Assembly (NCBI RefSeq): GCF_001524445.2
Contig: NZ_CP013417.1
Coordinates: forward strand, 2,728,001 to 2,792,000
Origin: Burkholderia savannae
GTDB lineage: Bacteria; Pseudomonadota; Gammaproteobacteria; Burkholderiales; Burkholderiaceae
Reading direction: 5' to 3'
DNA length: 64,000 bases
Positions 33,394 through 42,588 of this stretch are shown here, one piece after another. Made by a program: the position numbers and the translations under genes. The notes beneath the pieces were generated by a model. The model saw nothing but the letters and a program-made list of their open reading frames with translations, was not told where the DNA came from and made no database searches. Position 1 is the first letter of the stretch, and every line of letters begins with the position of its first letter.

Positions 33394-35991
33394 TCATGCA
33401 TCGCGCAGCGATTGAAGCGCCGGGCGGCGCAGCACGCCGCGCAGGCCGAGCCAACCGGCCGCGCCCGCGCATGCGACGCCCGCCGCGATGCCGGCCGGCA
33501 CGAGCCACGGGTCCGGCGAAAGCGCGAAATCGAACACGCGCGACGCGAGCACCGCGCCGACCGCGAGCGCCCCCGCCGCCGCCATCGCGCCCGCGAGCAC
33601 GCCGACAACGATGAACTCCGCACGCTGCACCGCGACGATCTGCGCGCGCGACGCGCCGAGCGCGCGCATCAGCGCGGCCTCGCGCACGCGCTCGTCGCGC
33701 GAGCCGGCGAGCGCCGTGTACAGCACGAGCACGCCCGCCGCGAGCGTGAAGCCGAACAGGAACTGCACCGCGCCGATCACCTGCAGCAGCACGCGCTCGA
33801 GCTGCGCGAGGATCGGCGCGACGTCGATCGCGGTCAGGTTCGGATAGCGCGCGATCAGGCCGTCGAGCACGCGCTGCCGCGCGAGCGGCAAATGGAAGCT
33901 CGTGATGTACATCGCCGGGAACTCGCGCAGCGCCGCGGGCGGCATCAGCACGAAGAAGTTCACGCGGAACGTGCCCCAGTCGAGCTTGCGCACGCTCGTC
34001 ACGGGCGCCTCGACGGTGAGGCCCGTCACGTCGAAGCGCAGCGTGTCGCCCGCCTTCACGCCGAGCGTCTTCGCGAGCCCCGCCTCGATCGAGATCTGCG
34101 GGGCGTTCGATGCGCCGAACCAGTCGCCCGCGACGATCCGGTTGTCGCCGGGCAGTTGCGTCGTGTACGACAGGTTGAATTCGCGGTCGACGAGGCGGCG
34201 CGCATCGTCGTTCTTGTAGTCGTCCGGATTCACCGGCTTGCCGTTCACCGACAAGAGCCGCCCGCGCACCATCGGCGACAGCGCCGGGTTCGCGATGCCG
34301 TTGGCCGCGAGATAGCGGACGACTTCGTCGCGCTGGTCGGGCTGGATGTCGATGAGGAACTGGTTCGGCGCATCGGGCGGCGTCGACTGCCGCCAGCCGG
34401 CAACGAGATCGTTGCGCGTGATCGCGATGAGCAGCAGGCACATCAGGCCGAGCGCGAGCGCGGTGATCTGCAGCGCGCTCGCGGCGCCGCGCCGATCGAG
34501 CGACGCGAGCGCGTAGCGCCAGCCGAGCCCCGCCGCGACGCGGCCGTCGCGCACGAGCCGCGCGGCCGCGAAGAGCGCGAGCCGCGCGAGGAGCGCGAAC
34601 AGCACGAGGCTGCCCGCGAAGCCGCCCGCGACGATGAGGCCGAGCGTCAGGTTGCCCGCCGCTGCGATCAGGAGCGCCGCGAAGAGCGCGATGCCCGCCG
34701 CGTAGCCCGCCCATGCGATGCGGCCCGCCTCGCCCCACTCGCGGCGCAGCACGCGCACGGGCGGCACGCGCGTCAACGGCGCGAGCGGCGGCAGCGCGAA
34801 GCCGAGCAAGAGCACGAGCCCCGTCGCGACGCCGATCGCCGCCGGCCACACCGAAGGCGGCGGCAGCACGACGTCGATCAGGCTGCCGAGCGCGCGCAGC
34901 AGCACGAGATGGCCGACGTAGCCGAGCGCCGCGCCCGCGACGCCGCCCGCCACGCCGAGCAGCGCGAATTCGATCGCGAACAGCGCCGACAGCGTGCGGC
35001 GGCTCGCGCCCAGACAGCGCATCGCCGCGCAACCGTCGAGATGGCGGCGCATGTAGCGCTGCGCGGCCATCGCGATCGCGACGGCCGCAAGGAGCGAAGT
35101 CAGCAGCGCGACGAGCGTGAGGAAATGGCGCGCGCGGTCGAGCGTCTGCCGCACCTGCGGCTGCCCTTCCTGCAGCGATTCGAGCGCGACGCCGCGCAGC
35201 TTGCCGCCGTCGACGCGCGCATGCGCATAGCTTGCGAAGCGTTCGACGGCCGCGTCGTCGCCCGCGACGAGGAGCCGGTACGTGACGCGGCTGCCGTAGC
35301 CGGTGAGCCCCGTCGATTCGAGCTCGTCCGCGCGCAGCATCACGCGCGGCGAGAAGTTGACGAACGAGAAGCCGCGATCGAGCTCGCGGGTGATCGCCGC
35401 GCCGATCGTGAACGAGCGTTCGCCGACGCGCAGCGTATTGCCCACCTTCAGATGCAGCGCGTCGAGCAGCGACGGGTCGATCCACACGGTGCCGGGGACT
35501 GGAATCGAACCGGCGGGACGGCCGGGCGCGTTCGCGTCGGGCGCGATCTCGACCGCGCCGCGCAACGGATAGCCGGCCGACACGGCCTTCACGGCCGCGA
35601 GGCGCACGGGCGGCAGGCCGCCTGCGTCGGCCGCGGTGGCGGGCGAATTGGGCGAATTGGGCGAACCGGGAGGATTGAGCGCGCCGACCATGCTCGGGAA
35701 GATCGCGGTCGTCGCGGTCGCGAGGCCAAGCGATCGCGCCTCGCGCGCGAACGCCGGGTCGATCGGACGATCGGCCCGTATGACGAAGTCCGCGCCGAGC
35801 ATCCGGCGCGCGTCGCGCTCGAGGCCCTGACGCAGCCTGTCGGCGAGAAACCCGACGCTCGTGAGCGCCGCCACCGCGAGCACGAGCGCGAGCGCGACGA
35901 GCGTCAGCTCGCCCGCGCGCCAATCGCGCAGCGTCATCCGCCCCGCCTGGCGCAGCAGGTCGACGGGGCCGAAACGGCGGCCGGCCGGCAT
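33394..35991 (-). CDS. FtsX-like ABC transporter permease (YbbP type)
   Basis: 865 residues from ATG 35991. Ten predicted helices arranged as one N-terminal helix, a periplasmic domain (about 50-260), a first FtsX core (260-460), a second periplasmic domain, and a C-terminal FtsX core (VLLQVIGAVQFLFGFTLAAG, then LMRALGASRAQI). This matches YbbP/LolCE-like permeases thought to move lipids or mechanically transmit. No ATPase partner is encoded beside it in this window. Residues near 110 include a short tandem repeat (PNSPNSP). Confidence 0.9.
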   Translation of the reverse strand: MPAGRRFGPVDLLRQAGRMTLRDWRAGELTLVALALVLAVAALTSVGFLADRLRQGLERDARRMLGADFVIRADRPIDPAFAREARSLGLATATTAIFPSMVGALNPPGSPNSPNSPATAADAGGLPPVRLAAVKAVSAGYPLRGAVEIAPDANAPGRPAGSIPVPGTVWIDPSLLDALHLKVGNTLRVGERSFTIGAAITRELDRGFSFVNFSPRVMLRADELESTGLTGYGSRVTYRLLVAGDDAAVERFASYAHARVDGGKLRGVALESLQEGQPQVRQTLDRARHFLTLVALLTSLLAAVAIAMAAQRYMRRHLDGCAAMRCLGASRRTLSALFAIEFALLGVAGGVAGAALGYVGHLVLLRALGSLIDVVLPPPSVWPAAIGVATGLVLLLGFALPPLAPLTRVPPVRVLRREWGEAGRIAWAGYAAGIALFAALLIAAAGNLTLGLIVAGGFAGSLVLFALLARLALFAAARLVRDGRVAAGLGWRYALASLDRRGAASALQITALALGLMCLLLIAITRNDLVAGWRQSTPPDAPNQFLIDIQPDQRDEVVRYLAANGIANPALSPMVRGRLLSVNGKPVNPDDYKNDDARRLVDREFNLSYTTQLPGDNRIVAGDWFGASNAPQISIEAGLAKTLGVKAGDTLRFDVTGLTVEAPVTSVRKLDWGTFRVNFFVLMPPAALREFPAMYITSFHLPLARQRVLDGLIARYPNLTAIDVAPILAQLERVLLQVIGAVQFLFGFTLAAGVLVLYTALAGSRDERVREAALMRALGASRAQIVAVQRAEFIVVGVLAGAMAAAGALAVGAVLASRVFDFALSPDPWLVPAGIAAGVACAGAAGWLGLRGVLRRPALQSLRDA
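35641..35667 (+). repeat. Nine-base in-frame tandem repeat within the FtsX-like gene
   Basis: GGGCGAATT, GGGCGAATT, GGGCGAACC. In the coding strand it gives Asn-Ser-Pro-type tripeptides in a periplasmic loop, so unit gain or loss would not break the frame. Confidence 0.85.
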
Positions 35992-36008
35992 CGCTTTACC
36001 CGCCGCCG

Positions 36009-36626
36009 TCAATCGCGCTTGCTCCCGATCGAATTCAGCCGCGACACCATGTGGTTCGCCATCCCGCGAAAGCCGCCCGACACGCCGCGCCAGAGCCGCG
36101 GCAGCGCCCATGCGGAGAACGCGAGAAAGCCGATCATCAGCGCGATGAACACGAGCGGCACGAAGAACGCGAGCGCGAGGCCGCCGACCGCGAGCCCGTC
36201 CTCGGTCGTCGACGCGATCCAGTTCGAGATCGGCTCCGGCGACAGGTTGATGAGCGCGCGCGTGCCCGCCTTCGCGATATGCGCGGAGCCGGCGAGCGTG
36301 CCGCCCGCGAGGCCCGCGACCGCGAGAAGCGTCGGATCGGCGTGGCCGAGCGAGGCCGCCGCGAGCACGGCCCCCGCGGGAATCCGGATGAACGTGTGGA
36401 CCGCGTCCCAGAGCGAATCGAACGCGGGAATCTTGTCGGCGAGGAACTCGGCGAGCGCGAGCACGGCGGCCGCGCCGATCACCCAAGGCGACGTCAGCAC
36501 CGCGAGCGTGTCGGGCAGATGAATGAGATCGAGGCGCGCGAACACGCCCGCGATCAGCACGGTGAGATAGAGGCGCAGGCCGCTCGCCCACGCGAGCCCC
36601 GCGCCGAGCGAAATGGCTTCGACCAT
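36009..36626 (-). CDS. DUF4126-family membrane protein
   Basis: 205 residues with five or six membrane helices: GLAWASGLRLYLTVLIAGVF at the N-terminus, then ALAEFLADKIPAFDSLWDAV, the family's most conserved segment, and LAGGTLAGSAHIAKAGTRAL. Function unknown. It ends 17 bases before the FtsX-like start and is probably co-transcribed with it. Confidence 0.9.
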   Translation of the reverse strand: MVEAISLGAGLAWASGLRLYLTVLIAGVFARLDLIHLPDTLAVLTSPWVIGAAAVLALAEFLADKIPAFDSLWDAVHTFIRIPAGAVLAAASLGHADPTLLAVAGLAGGTLAGSAHIAKAGTRALINLSPEPISNWIASTTEDGLAVGGLALAFFVPLVFIALMIGFLAFSAWALPRLWRGVSGGFRGMANHMVSRLNSIGSKRD

Positions 36627-36817
36627 GTGCGGCCTCCTTGCGCAATGCGCGCGGTTCGAGGGCGGACCGCGCCCGAACCCGGGCGAAGCGGCCCATCGAC
36701 CCGCCTGCCCCGCCGATTCGCGTGCGGCGGCGGGGCGTTGTCAGATGGATTCCGCTTCATTATAGACGCGCGCCGCGCGCAGCCGCCGCACCGCCGACGC
36801 GGGCAAACCCTGCGCGC

Positions 36818-37138
36818 TCAGCCGGCCGACGACAGCTTGAGGCCGACGAGCCCGACGACGATCAGCGACGCGCTCGCGATCCGGGCGAGCGTCACCGCTT
36901 CGCCGAGCATCACGATCCCGAAAATGAACGCGCCGACGGCGCCGATGCCCGTCCAGACCGCATACGCGGTGCCGAGCGGCAGTTCGCGCATCGCGACGGC
37001 GAGCAAGCCGAAGCTGCCGAGCGCGGTGACGATCGTGAAGATGGACGGGCCGAGACGCGTGAAGCCCTCGGAGGATTTGAGGCCGGCGGCCCATGCGATT
37101 TCGAGCAGACCGGCGACGAGAAGCCACAGCCAAGGCAT
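36818..37138 (-). CDS. sugE: Guanidinium exporter Gdx (SugE-type SMR protein)
   Basis: 106 residues, four membrane helices, small multidrug resistance fold working as an antiparallel dimer. [19 protein letters not shown] at residues 10-28, with the essential Glu in helix 1, and [18 protein letters not shown] are the Gdx subtype signature, which exports guanidinium in exchange for protons. The assignment is confirmed independently by a guanidine-II riboswitch directly in front of the gene. Confidence 0.95.
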   Translation of the reverse strand: MPWLWLLVAGLLEIAWAAGLKSSEGFTRLGPSIFTIVTALGSFGLLAVAMRELPLGTAYAVWTGIGAVGAFIFGIVMLGEAVTLARIASASLIVVGLVGLKLSSAG

Positions 37139-37162
37139 GCGGGGACTCTCCGTGAATCAAAT

Positions 37163-37207
37163 GGGGTCGTCCCCGTTGTACATCGGCGGCCCGGGGTCGT
37201 CCCCGGG
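37163..37207 (-). promoter_or_regulatory. Guanidine-II (mini-ykkC) riboswitch
   Basis: Two hairpins, each GGGG-ACGA-CCCC on the minus strand: P1 at 37204-37193 (extended by three more G-C pairs, 37207-37190) and P2 at 37174-37163, linked by about 15 bases. Paired stems with ACGR loops are the full consensus of the guanidine-II aptamer. P2 lies 24 bases before the sugE ATG, next to the GGAGAG ribosome binding site, which suggests ligand-dependent release of the ribosome binding site. Confidence 0.93.
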
Positions 37208-37214
37208 CGTCGGA

Positions 37215-37220
37215 AGTATA
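37215..37220 (-). promoter_or_regulatory. Predicted -10 element for sugE
   Basis: TATACT on the minus strand (five of six consensus), placing the transcript start near 37208, just where riboswitch stem P1 begins. No good -35 hexamer is present. Confidence 0.45.
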
Positions 37221-37336
37221 ACAAGCAGCTTACAATCGCGCTGCGCGCGCCCGCGAGGCCGCGCCCGCGCGCCGCAGGATCGGCGTCCGGGCATCGGACA
37301 TCCGGCGAAATCGCGCCGCGCCGGCATGCCGCCCCG

Positions 37337-37633
37337 TCACTTCGATTCGGGCTTGCGGCCGTGCTGCGCGATCGGCCAGCCGTGCGCGTCGAGCAGCACG
37401 CAGCGATCGTCGCGATAAAGCGCCCACTCCTCGCACTCGCGCCCGTCCCTGAACGCGCAGATTCCGTACTGGCCGCGCGGGCCGTCGTGGATCACCACCT
37501 TGCCGCCGAGCTTCTCGCAATTCACCGACGCCGGATTCGCGAGCGTCGTCGCCTGATTCGGCGGCAACGGCTGCGCGAGCGCCGCCGCGGCGCCGATGCC
37601 CAATGCGCAACCGCACAGTAGACGGACGAGCAT
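37337..37633 (-). CDS. DUF333-family secreted protein
   Basis: 98 residues. Signal peptide MLVRLLCGCALGIGAAAALA (cleavage about residue 20) then the DUF333 core: NPASVNCEKLGGKVVIHDG, GQYGICAFRDGRECEEWAL, with four Cys that could form disulfides. Relatives are annotated as putative hemolysin-like proteins on weak grounds; function unknown. It lies 289 bases beyond kdpE; that gap has only GC-rich GCGAC-type direct repeats. Confidence 0.88.
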   Translation of the reverse strand: MLVRLLCGCALGIGAAAALAQPLPPNQATTLANPASVNCEKLGGKVVIHDGPRGQYGICAFRDGRECEEWALYRDDRCVLLDAHGWPIAQHGRKPESK

Positions 37634-37922
37634 GGCTGACCTCCTCGTTATGTTGGGTTGGTTAAGCGCTCAGCATAAGAGAAAAACGCGCGAGGCAGCG
37701 TCGCGCGCGGTCGGCGGGGCGCCCGATTGGGCCCGTCGACGGGCTGCCCGCGCGCACGCGCGGCGACGCTTCGCGACGCGACGCGACGCGGCGTCGACCG
37801 TCGACCGTCTGCCGTCGCCCGGCCGCCCCGCGACGCGCGAACACCCCGCGACGGAACGCAACGCGGCGCGCGCGGGCCACAGCTGCGCGCGACGCGCGGC
37901 CCCGCGCGCGGACGCCGCCGCG

Positions 37923-38621
37923 TCAGCCCGCGCCGACGAGCCGGTAGCCGACGCCCGTCTCGGTGACGATGTGCTGCGGCTGCGCGGGATCGGTTTCGAG
38001 CTTCTGCCGCAGGTGCGCCATGTAGATCCGCAGGTAGTGGTGGCTTTCGACGTGCGTCGGCCCCCAGACGTCGCGCAGCAGCTGACGGTGCGTGAGCACG
38101 CGGCCCGCGTGCCGCACGAGCGTCGCGAGCAGCCGATACTCGAGCGGCGTCAGGTGGACCACCTCGCCGCCGCGCCACACGCGCCGCAGCGCGAGGTCGA
38201 CGCTCACGTCGCCGAACTTCACGAGCGGCGACTCGGCCGCGCCCCCCTGATTGCGCCGCCGCAGATGCGCGCGAATACGCGCGAGCAGCTCGGACACGCC
38301 GAACGGCTTCGTCAGGTAGTCGTCGGCGCCCGCGTCGAGCGCGGCCACCTTCTCCTCCTCATGCGTGCGCGCCGACAGCACGATCACCGGCATCTCGGAC
38401 CAGCCGCGCAGTTCGCGAATCACGTCGAGGCCGTCGCCGTCCGGCAGGCCGAGATCGACGATCGCGAGATCGGGCTTGCGGGTCGCGGCCTCGATCAAGC
38501 CCTGGCGGCCCGTTTCTGCGTCGAACACCGCGATCCCCTCTTCCTCGAGCGCGCTGCGCACGAAACGGCGGATCTGTTTTTCGTCTTCGATCAGAACGAC
38601 GGTGACGGTCGGTTCACTCAT
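37923..38621 (-). CDS. kdpE: Kdp response regulator
   Basis: 232 residues from ATG 38621; the ATG two codons earlier (38627) is possible. Receiver domain with phospho-acceptor Asp in LAIVDLGLPDGDG (about 54) and Lys in DDYLTKPFGV; OmpR-type winged helix at 135-230 (HLTPLEYRLLATLVRHAG, VESHHYLRIYMAHLRQKLE). Activates kdpFABC when phosphorylated by KdpD. It overlaps kdpD by eight bases. Confidence 0.96.
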   Translation of the reverse strand: MSEPTVTVVLIEDEKQIRRFVRSALEEEGIAVFDAETGRQGLIEAATRKPDLAIVDLGLPDGDGLDVIRELRGWSEMPVIVLSARTHEEEKVAALDAGADDYLTKPFGVSELLARIRAHLRRRNQGGAAESPLVKFGDVSVDLALRRVWRGGEVVHLTPLEYRLLATLVRHAGRVLTHRQLLRDVWGPTHVESHHYLRIYMAHLRQKLETDPAQPQHIVTETGVGYRLVGAG

Positions 38622-41600
38622 GGTCATGCGGATGTTCGTTGGATACGGGCGCCGGCGCGCCGGCGCCGCGGCCAGTCTCAAGCACCGGCGCGGCTCGGCG
38701 CGGCTCGGCACGGGAACGTGCGTCGGCGCTTGCGCCGGATGCGTGCTCGCCGCTTTCCGGTTTGCCGCTTTCCGGTTTGCTGCTTTCCGGTTCGCCGCTT
38801 TCGCGCTCGACGGCCGCGTGTACATCGTCGGCCGCGCGCTCGCCGGGCGCGGCGCGGGAACACGCGTCGGCGGACGGCTCGCCCGCCGGCGGCTCGCCGA
38901 AGGGCGCTTCACCCGCGCGGCCCGCCGCGCCCGCCTCGTCGTCCGACCGCTCGCCGTCCGGCTCCTCGTCGCCCGCGCCGGGCTCGGGCGGCGGCGTCTC
39001 GACGGGCAGCGTGAACCAGAAGCGCGCGCCCTCGACCCGGCCGTTCGGCCCGAGCCGGTTGAGCGCGCCGATTTTACCGCCGTGCGCGTCGACGATCGCG
39101 CGGCAAATCGCGAGCCCGAGGCCGATGCCGGGCGTCGCCGACTCCTTCTCGCCGCGCGTGAACTTCTCGAAAATCCGCGCCTCCATGCCGGCCGGCAACC
39201 CCGGGCCGTGGTCGTCGACGAACACGCGCACGAACGGCCGGCTGTCGTCGACGATGCGCTCCGCGCCGATCTCGATCGGCGTGTCGAGCGGCGTGTACTT
39301 CGCCGCGTTCTCGAACAGGTTCGCGAAGAGCCGCTCCATCAGCACCGCGTCCATCTGCAGCAGCGGCAGATCGGCCGGCAGCCGCACGCGCGCCGGATGA
39401 CGCGCGAGCACGCGCTTGCACGCGCCGAGCGCCGCGCCGACCGTCTCCTCGAGCAGCGACCACTGGCGCTTCAGTTGCAGGCTGCCCGCCTGCAGCCGCG
39501 CCATGTCGAGCAGGTTCGTGACGATCCCCGTCATCCTGAGCGCCTCGTCGTGGATCGACTCGACGAGCTCGTCCTCGCGCGCGGGCGGGCCGACGCCGTC
39601 GTTGCGCGGCGCGCCGCGCGCGTTCGCGAGCATCGACGACAGCCCGACGATCGCCGTGAGCGGCGTGCGCAGATCGTGCGAGATCGCCGACAGCAGCGAG
39701 TTGCGCAGCCGCTCCGATTCCATGTTGACGAGCGCGTCGCGCGCGATGTCGACGTAGTGGACGCGCTCGAGCGCGAGCGCGATCTGCGCGGCGAACGCGT
39801 CGATCATCCGCTGCTGCTCGGGCACCTCGAGCTCGCGCGAATCCTTCGTGACGACGGCGAGCACGCCGCGCGTGCGCATCGGCGCCTTCAGCGGCAGATA
39901 GAGCGCCGTCGCCGCGGGCAGCGTGTCGGTGCCGTGCCCGGCCGGCTTCTGCTGGTCGTACACCCATTGGCCGACGTCGATGTCGAGCGCCGCCCCCGTG
40001 ATCGTCACCGCCTCGTCCGGGTTCTCGATCTTCTGCTGGACCTTGTCGCCGCTGTCCGGCAGCAGGATCGCGACGCGCGCGCGGAACACCTCGGACACGT
40101 GCCGGCCGCCGATCTCGACGATCTGCTCGGCCGTGAGCGCCGCCGCGAGCTCGCGCGCCATCGCGTACATCGCGCTCGTGCGCCGCTCGCGCCGCTGCGC
40201 GATCGTCGCGCCGCGCGTGAGGCTCGACGTCAGATGGCTGATCACGAGCGACGTGAGCAGCATTCCGAAGAAGGTCAGCAGATACTGCGTGTCCGTCACG
40301 GAGAACGACATGCGCGGCGGCACGAAGAAGTAGTCGAACGCGGCGACCGACAGGAACGACTGCACGACGCCCGGCCCGCGCCCGAGGCGCACCGCCGAGA
40401 ACACGACGCCGAGCAGGTACAGCATCACGAGATTGGTCAGGTCGAGATGGCTCTGCAGCAGGTTCGCGACGCCCGTGATCAGCGCGCAGATCGCCGCCGC
40501 ATAGCCGTAGTTGCGCGGCGGCGAGCGGCCGTCGACGACGCTCGAGAACGCGTCGCGCCACGCGCGCGCGCCGGCGTCGAGCGGCGCGCGCGCGTCCTCG
40601 CCCGCCGACGCGCGGATCAGCATCAGGTCGACGTCGCCCGCGCGCTCCGCGAGCTGCTCGCCGAACGGGCGCGAGAAGCGGCGCAGCAAGCCGCTCTTCG
40701 ACGAGCCGCCCGCGACGATCTTCGACACGTTGCGCACCTGCGCGTAGCCGATCAGCGCGGCGACCGCGTCCGCGCCCGTCAGCGTCGCCGTCTCGGCGCC
40801 GAGCTCGGCCGCGAGCTTCAATGCGTTGAGCGTGCGCTGGCGGGCCGCGTCGGGCAGCCGCGCGAGCCGCGGCGTCTCGACGTACACCGCGAGCCAGTCG
40901 GCCTTCAGGCTCGCGGCGAGGCGCGCGGCCGCGCGCACGAGCGTCGGCGCTTCGGGCCCCGGGCCGACGCACACGAGCAGGCGCTCGCGCGCCTGCCAGA
41001 TCCGCTGGATCGAGCGATCCGCGCGGTACTCGCGCATCTGCGCGTCGACGCGGTCGGCCGTGCGCCGCAGCGCGAGCTCGCGCAGCGCGATCAGGTTGCC
41101 CTTGCGGAAGAAATTGCGCACCGCCCGCTCGGCCTGCTGCGCCATGTAGACCTTGCCTTCGCGCAGCCGGCTCAGCAGCTCCTCGGCGGGCAGGTCGACG
41201 AGCGTGACTTCGTCGGCCACGTCGAACACGCGGTCGGGCACGGTTTCCCACACGCGAATGCCCGTGATCGCGCCGACCACGTCGTTCAGGCTCTCGAGAT
41301 GCTGGACGTTGACGGTCGTGTAGACGTCGATGCCCGCGTCGAGCAGCTCGTACACGTCCTGCCAGCGCTTCAGGTGCCGCGCGCCCGGCACGTTCGAGTG
41401 CGCGAGCTCGTCGACGAGAACGAGCTGCGGGCGGCGGGCGAGCGCCGCGTCGAGATCGAACTCGCCGATCTTGCGGCCGCGGTATTCGATCTGCATGAGC
41501 GGCAGCACGTCGAGCCCTTCGACGAGCGACGCCGTCTCGCTGCGGCCGTGCGTCTCGACGATGCCGACGACGACGTCGACGCCCTCCTGCTTGCGCGCGC

Positions 41601-41736
41601 GCGCGGCGAGCAGCATCGCATAGGTCTTGCCGACGCCCGCCGACGCGCCGAAGAAGATCTTCAGCTTGCCGCGCTGCTGCTTTTCCTCTTCTCGCTGGAT
41701 CTTGTCGAGAAGCTGATCAGGATCGGGACGGTTCAT
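38614..41736 (-). CDS. kdpD: Kdp sensor histidine kinase, with long repetitive C-terminal tail
   Basis: 1040 residues, about 140 longer than E. coli KdpD. N-terminal KdpD domain with Walker A FFGASAGVGKTYAM (residues 28-41) and a Usp-like domain to about 370; four membrane helices at 400-500; GAF-like domain; HisKA with phospho-His in LLSAISHDLRTPLTAIVG (about 680); HATPase c (GLGLAICRAIVDAHGGKIGA, about 880-900). After the kinase core comes a tail of roughly 125 residues rich in Glu, Pro, Ala and Ser with ESGKP-type pentapeptide repeats and a His-rich end. Senses K+ limitation or osmotic shift. The 258 bases between kdpC and kdpD hold no gene. Confidence 0.96.
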   Translation of the reverse strand: MNRPDPDQLLDKIQREEEKQQRGKLKIFFGASAGVGKTYAMLLAARARKQEGVDVVVGIVETHGRSETASLVEGLDVLPLMQIEYRGRKIGEFDLDAALARRPQLVLVDELAHSNVPGARHLKRWQDVYELLDAGIDVYTTVNVQHLESLNDVVGAITGIRVWETVPDRVFDVADEVTLVDLPAEELLSRLREGKVYMAQQAERAVRNFFRKGNLIALRELALRRTADRVDAQMREYRADRSIQRIWQARERLLVCVGPGPEAPTLVRAAARLAASLKADWLAVYVETPRLARLPDAARQRTLNALKLAAELGAETATLTGADAVAALIGYAQVRNVSKIVAGGSSKSGLLRRFSRPFGEQLAERAGDVDLMLIRASAGEDARAPLDAGARAWRDAFSSVVDGRSPPRNYGYAAAICALITGVANLLQSHLDLTNLVMLYLLGVVFSAVRLGRGPGVVQSFLSVAAFDYFFVPPRMSFSVTDTQYLLTFFGMLLTSLVISHLTSSLTRGATIAQRRERRTSAMYAMARELAAALTAEQIVEIGGRHVSEVFRARVAILLPDSGDKVQQKIENPDEAVTITGAALDIDVGQWVYDQQKPAGHGTDTLPAATALYLPLKAPMRTRGVLAVVTKDSRELEVPEQQRMIDAFAAQIALALERVHYVDIARDALVNMESERLRNSLLSAISHDLRTPLTAIVGLSSMLANARGAPRNDGVGPPAREDELVESIHDEALRMTGIVTNLLDMARLQAGSLQLKRQWSLLEETVGAALGACKRVLARHPARVRLPADLPLLQMDAVLMERLFANLFENAAKYTPLDTPIEIGAERIVDDSRPFVRVFVDDHGPGLPAGMEARIFEKFTRGEKESATPGIGLGLAICRAIVDAHGGKIGALNRLGPNGRVEGARFWFTLPVETPPPEPGAGDEEPDGERSDDEAGAAGRAGEAPFGEPPAGEPSADACSRAAPGERAADDVHAAVERESGEPESSKPESGKPESGEHASGASADARSRAEPRRAAPVLETGRGAGAPAPVSNEHPHDHE
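38751..38810 (+). repeat. 15-base tandem repeat in the 3' end of kdpD
   Basis: Four consecutive 15-base units based on CGCTTTCCGGTTTGC, the third and fourth diverged. In frame it encodes a Glu-Ser-Gly-Lys-Pro-type pentapeptide repeat in the KdpD tail, so copy changes alter length without a frameshift. Confidence 0.88.
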
Positions 41737-41970
41737 GCGAGGCCGAGGTCTCCGGTTGGCGGCTGAAATTCATTGTCGTTCGAAAACGCCCAAAAAGGAA
41801 AGGACGACGCGTCGAGCGCGTCGTCCGGATGGCGCGACGGGGCCGCGGCGCGGGCGGCGGCGTTCCCGCCGCGCCGTCGATTGCGACGCCGCGCCGCGCT
41901 TCGCCCCACCCTGCGCTCCCCCCGCCGCGAACGCGCCGCGCGGCCCGGCGGCGGGCGGCGGGCGGCGCGG

Positions 41971-42000
41971 CGCGTCAATGCGCGTCAATGCGCGTCAATG
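41971..42000 (+). repeat. Triplicated 10-base unit across the kdpC stop codon
   Basis: CGCGTCAATG repeated three times exactly. On the coding strand each unit contains CATTGA; the first one read supplies the last codon (His) and stop of kdpC, and the other two lie just beyond. Confidence 0.92.
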
Positions 42001-42576
42001 CGCGGCCTGCGCGGCGTCGAGCGCGAGGTTCAGCTTCAGCACGTTCACGCGCGGCTCGCCGAGCACGCCGAACTGGCGGCCCGCCGTATTGTCCGCGACG
42101 AGGCGGCGCACGTCGGCTTCCGGCATCTTGCGCGCCTGCGCGACGCGCGCGACCTGATAGTCGGCCGCGGCCGGGCTGATTTCCGGATCGAGGCCGCTTG
42201 CCGACGCCGTCACGAGGTCGACGGGCACGGGCTTCGACAGGTCGGTGCCCACCGCCTTCAGCGCGTCGAGCCGGCCCTTCACCTGATCCTTCAGCGAAGG
42301 ATTGAGCGGCCCGAGATTCGAGCCGCCCGAGCCCATCGCGTTGTACGGCATCGGGCTCGTCGCCGACAGGCGGCCCCAGAAGTACTGCGGCGCGTCGAAC
42401 TGCTGGCCGATCAGCGCGGAGCCGACGATCTTGCCGCCCTTCTCGACGAGGCTGCCGTTCGCCTGCGACGGGAACACGGCCTGGCCGAAGACCGTCATCA
42501 CGGCCGGATACGCGAGCCCCGTCACGACGGTCAGCACGACGAACACGACGATGAGCGGACGAAACAGTGATTTCAT
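41995..42576 (-). CDS. kdpC: Potassium-transporting ATPase subunit C
   Basis: 193 residues. One N-terminal membrane helix ([20 protein letters not shown]) and a periplasmic domain containing the conserved [20 protein letters not shown] and SGSNLGP-like stretch, and [11 protein letters not shown] at the end. KdpC stabilises the KdpB-KdpA complex. Twelve bases after kdpB. Its 3' end has a triplicated stop-containing 10-mer. Confidence 0.96.
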   Translation of the reverse strand: MKSLFRPLIVVFVVLTVVTGLAYPAVMTVFGQAVFPSQANGSLVEKGGKIVGSALIGQQFDAPQYFWGRLSATSPMPYNAMGSGGSNLGPLNPSLKDQVKGRLDALKAVGTDLSKPVPVDLVTASASGLDPEISPAAADYQVARVAQARKMPEADVRRLVADNTAGRQFGVLGEPRVNVLKLNLALDAAQAAH

Positions 42577-42588
42577 GACGATGTTCCT

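Noticed and set aside
35485..35520. tRNA-like 3' end (GGACTGGAATCGAACC)
   Set aside because: The words resemble the reverse complement of a tRNA T-arm, but they are in-frame codons of the FtsX-like gene (Gly-Ser-Ile-Pro-Val-Pro), and no acceptor, D or anticodon arm can be folded around them.
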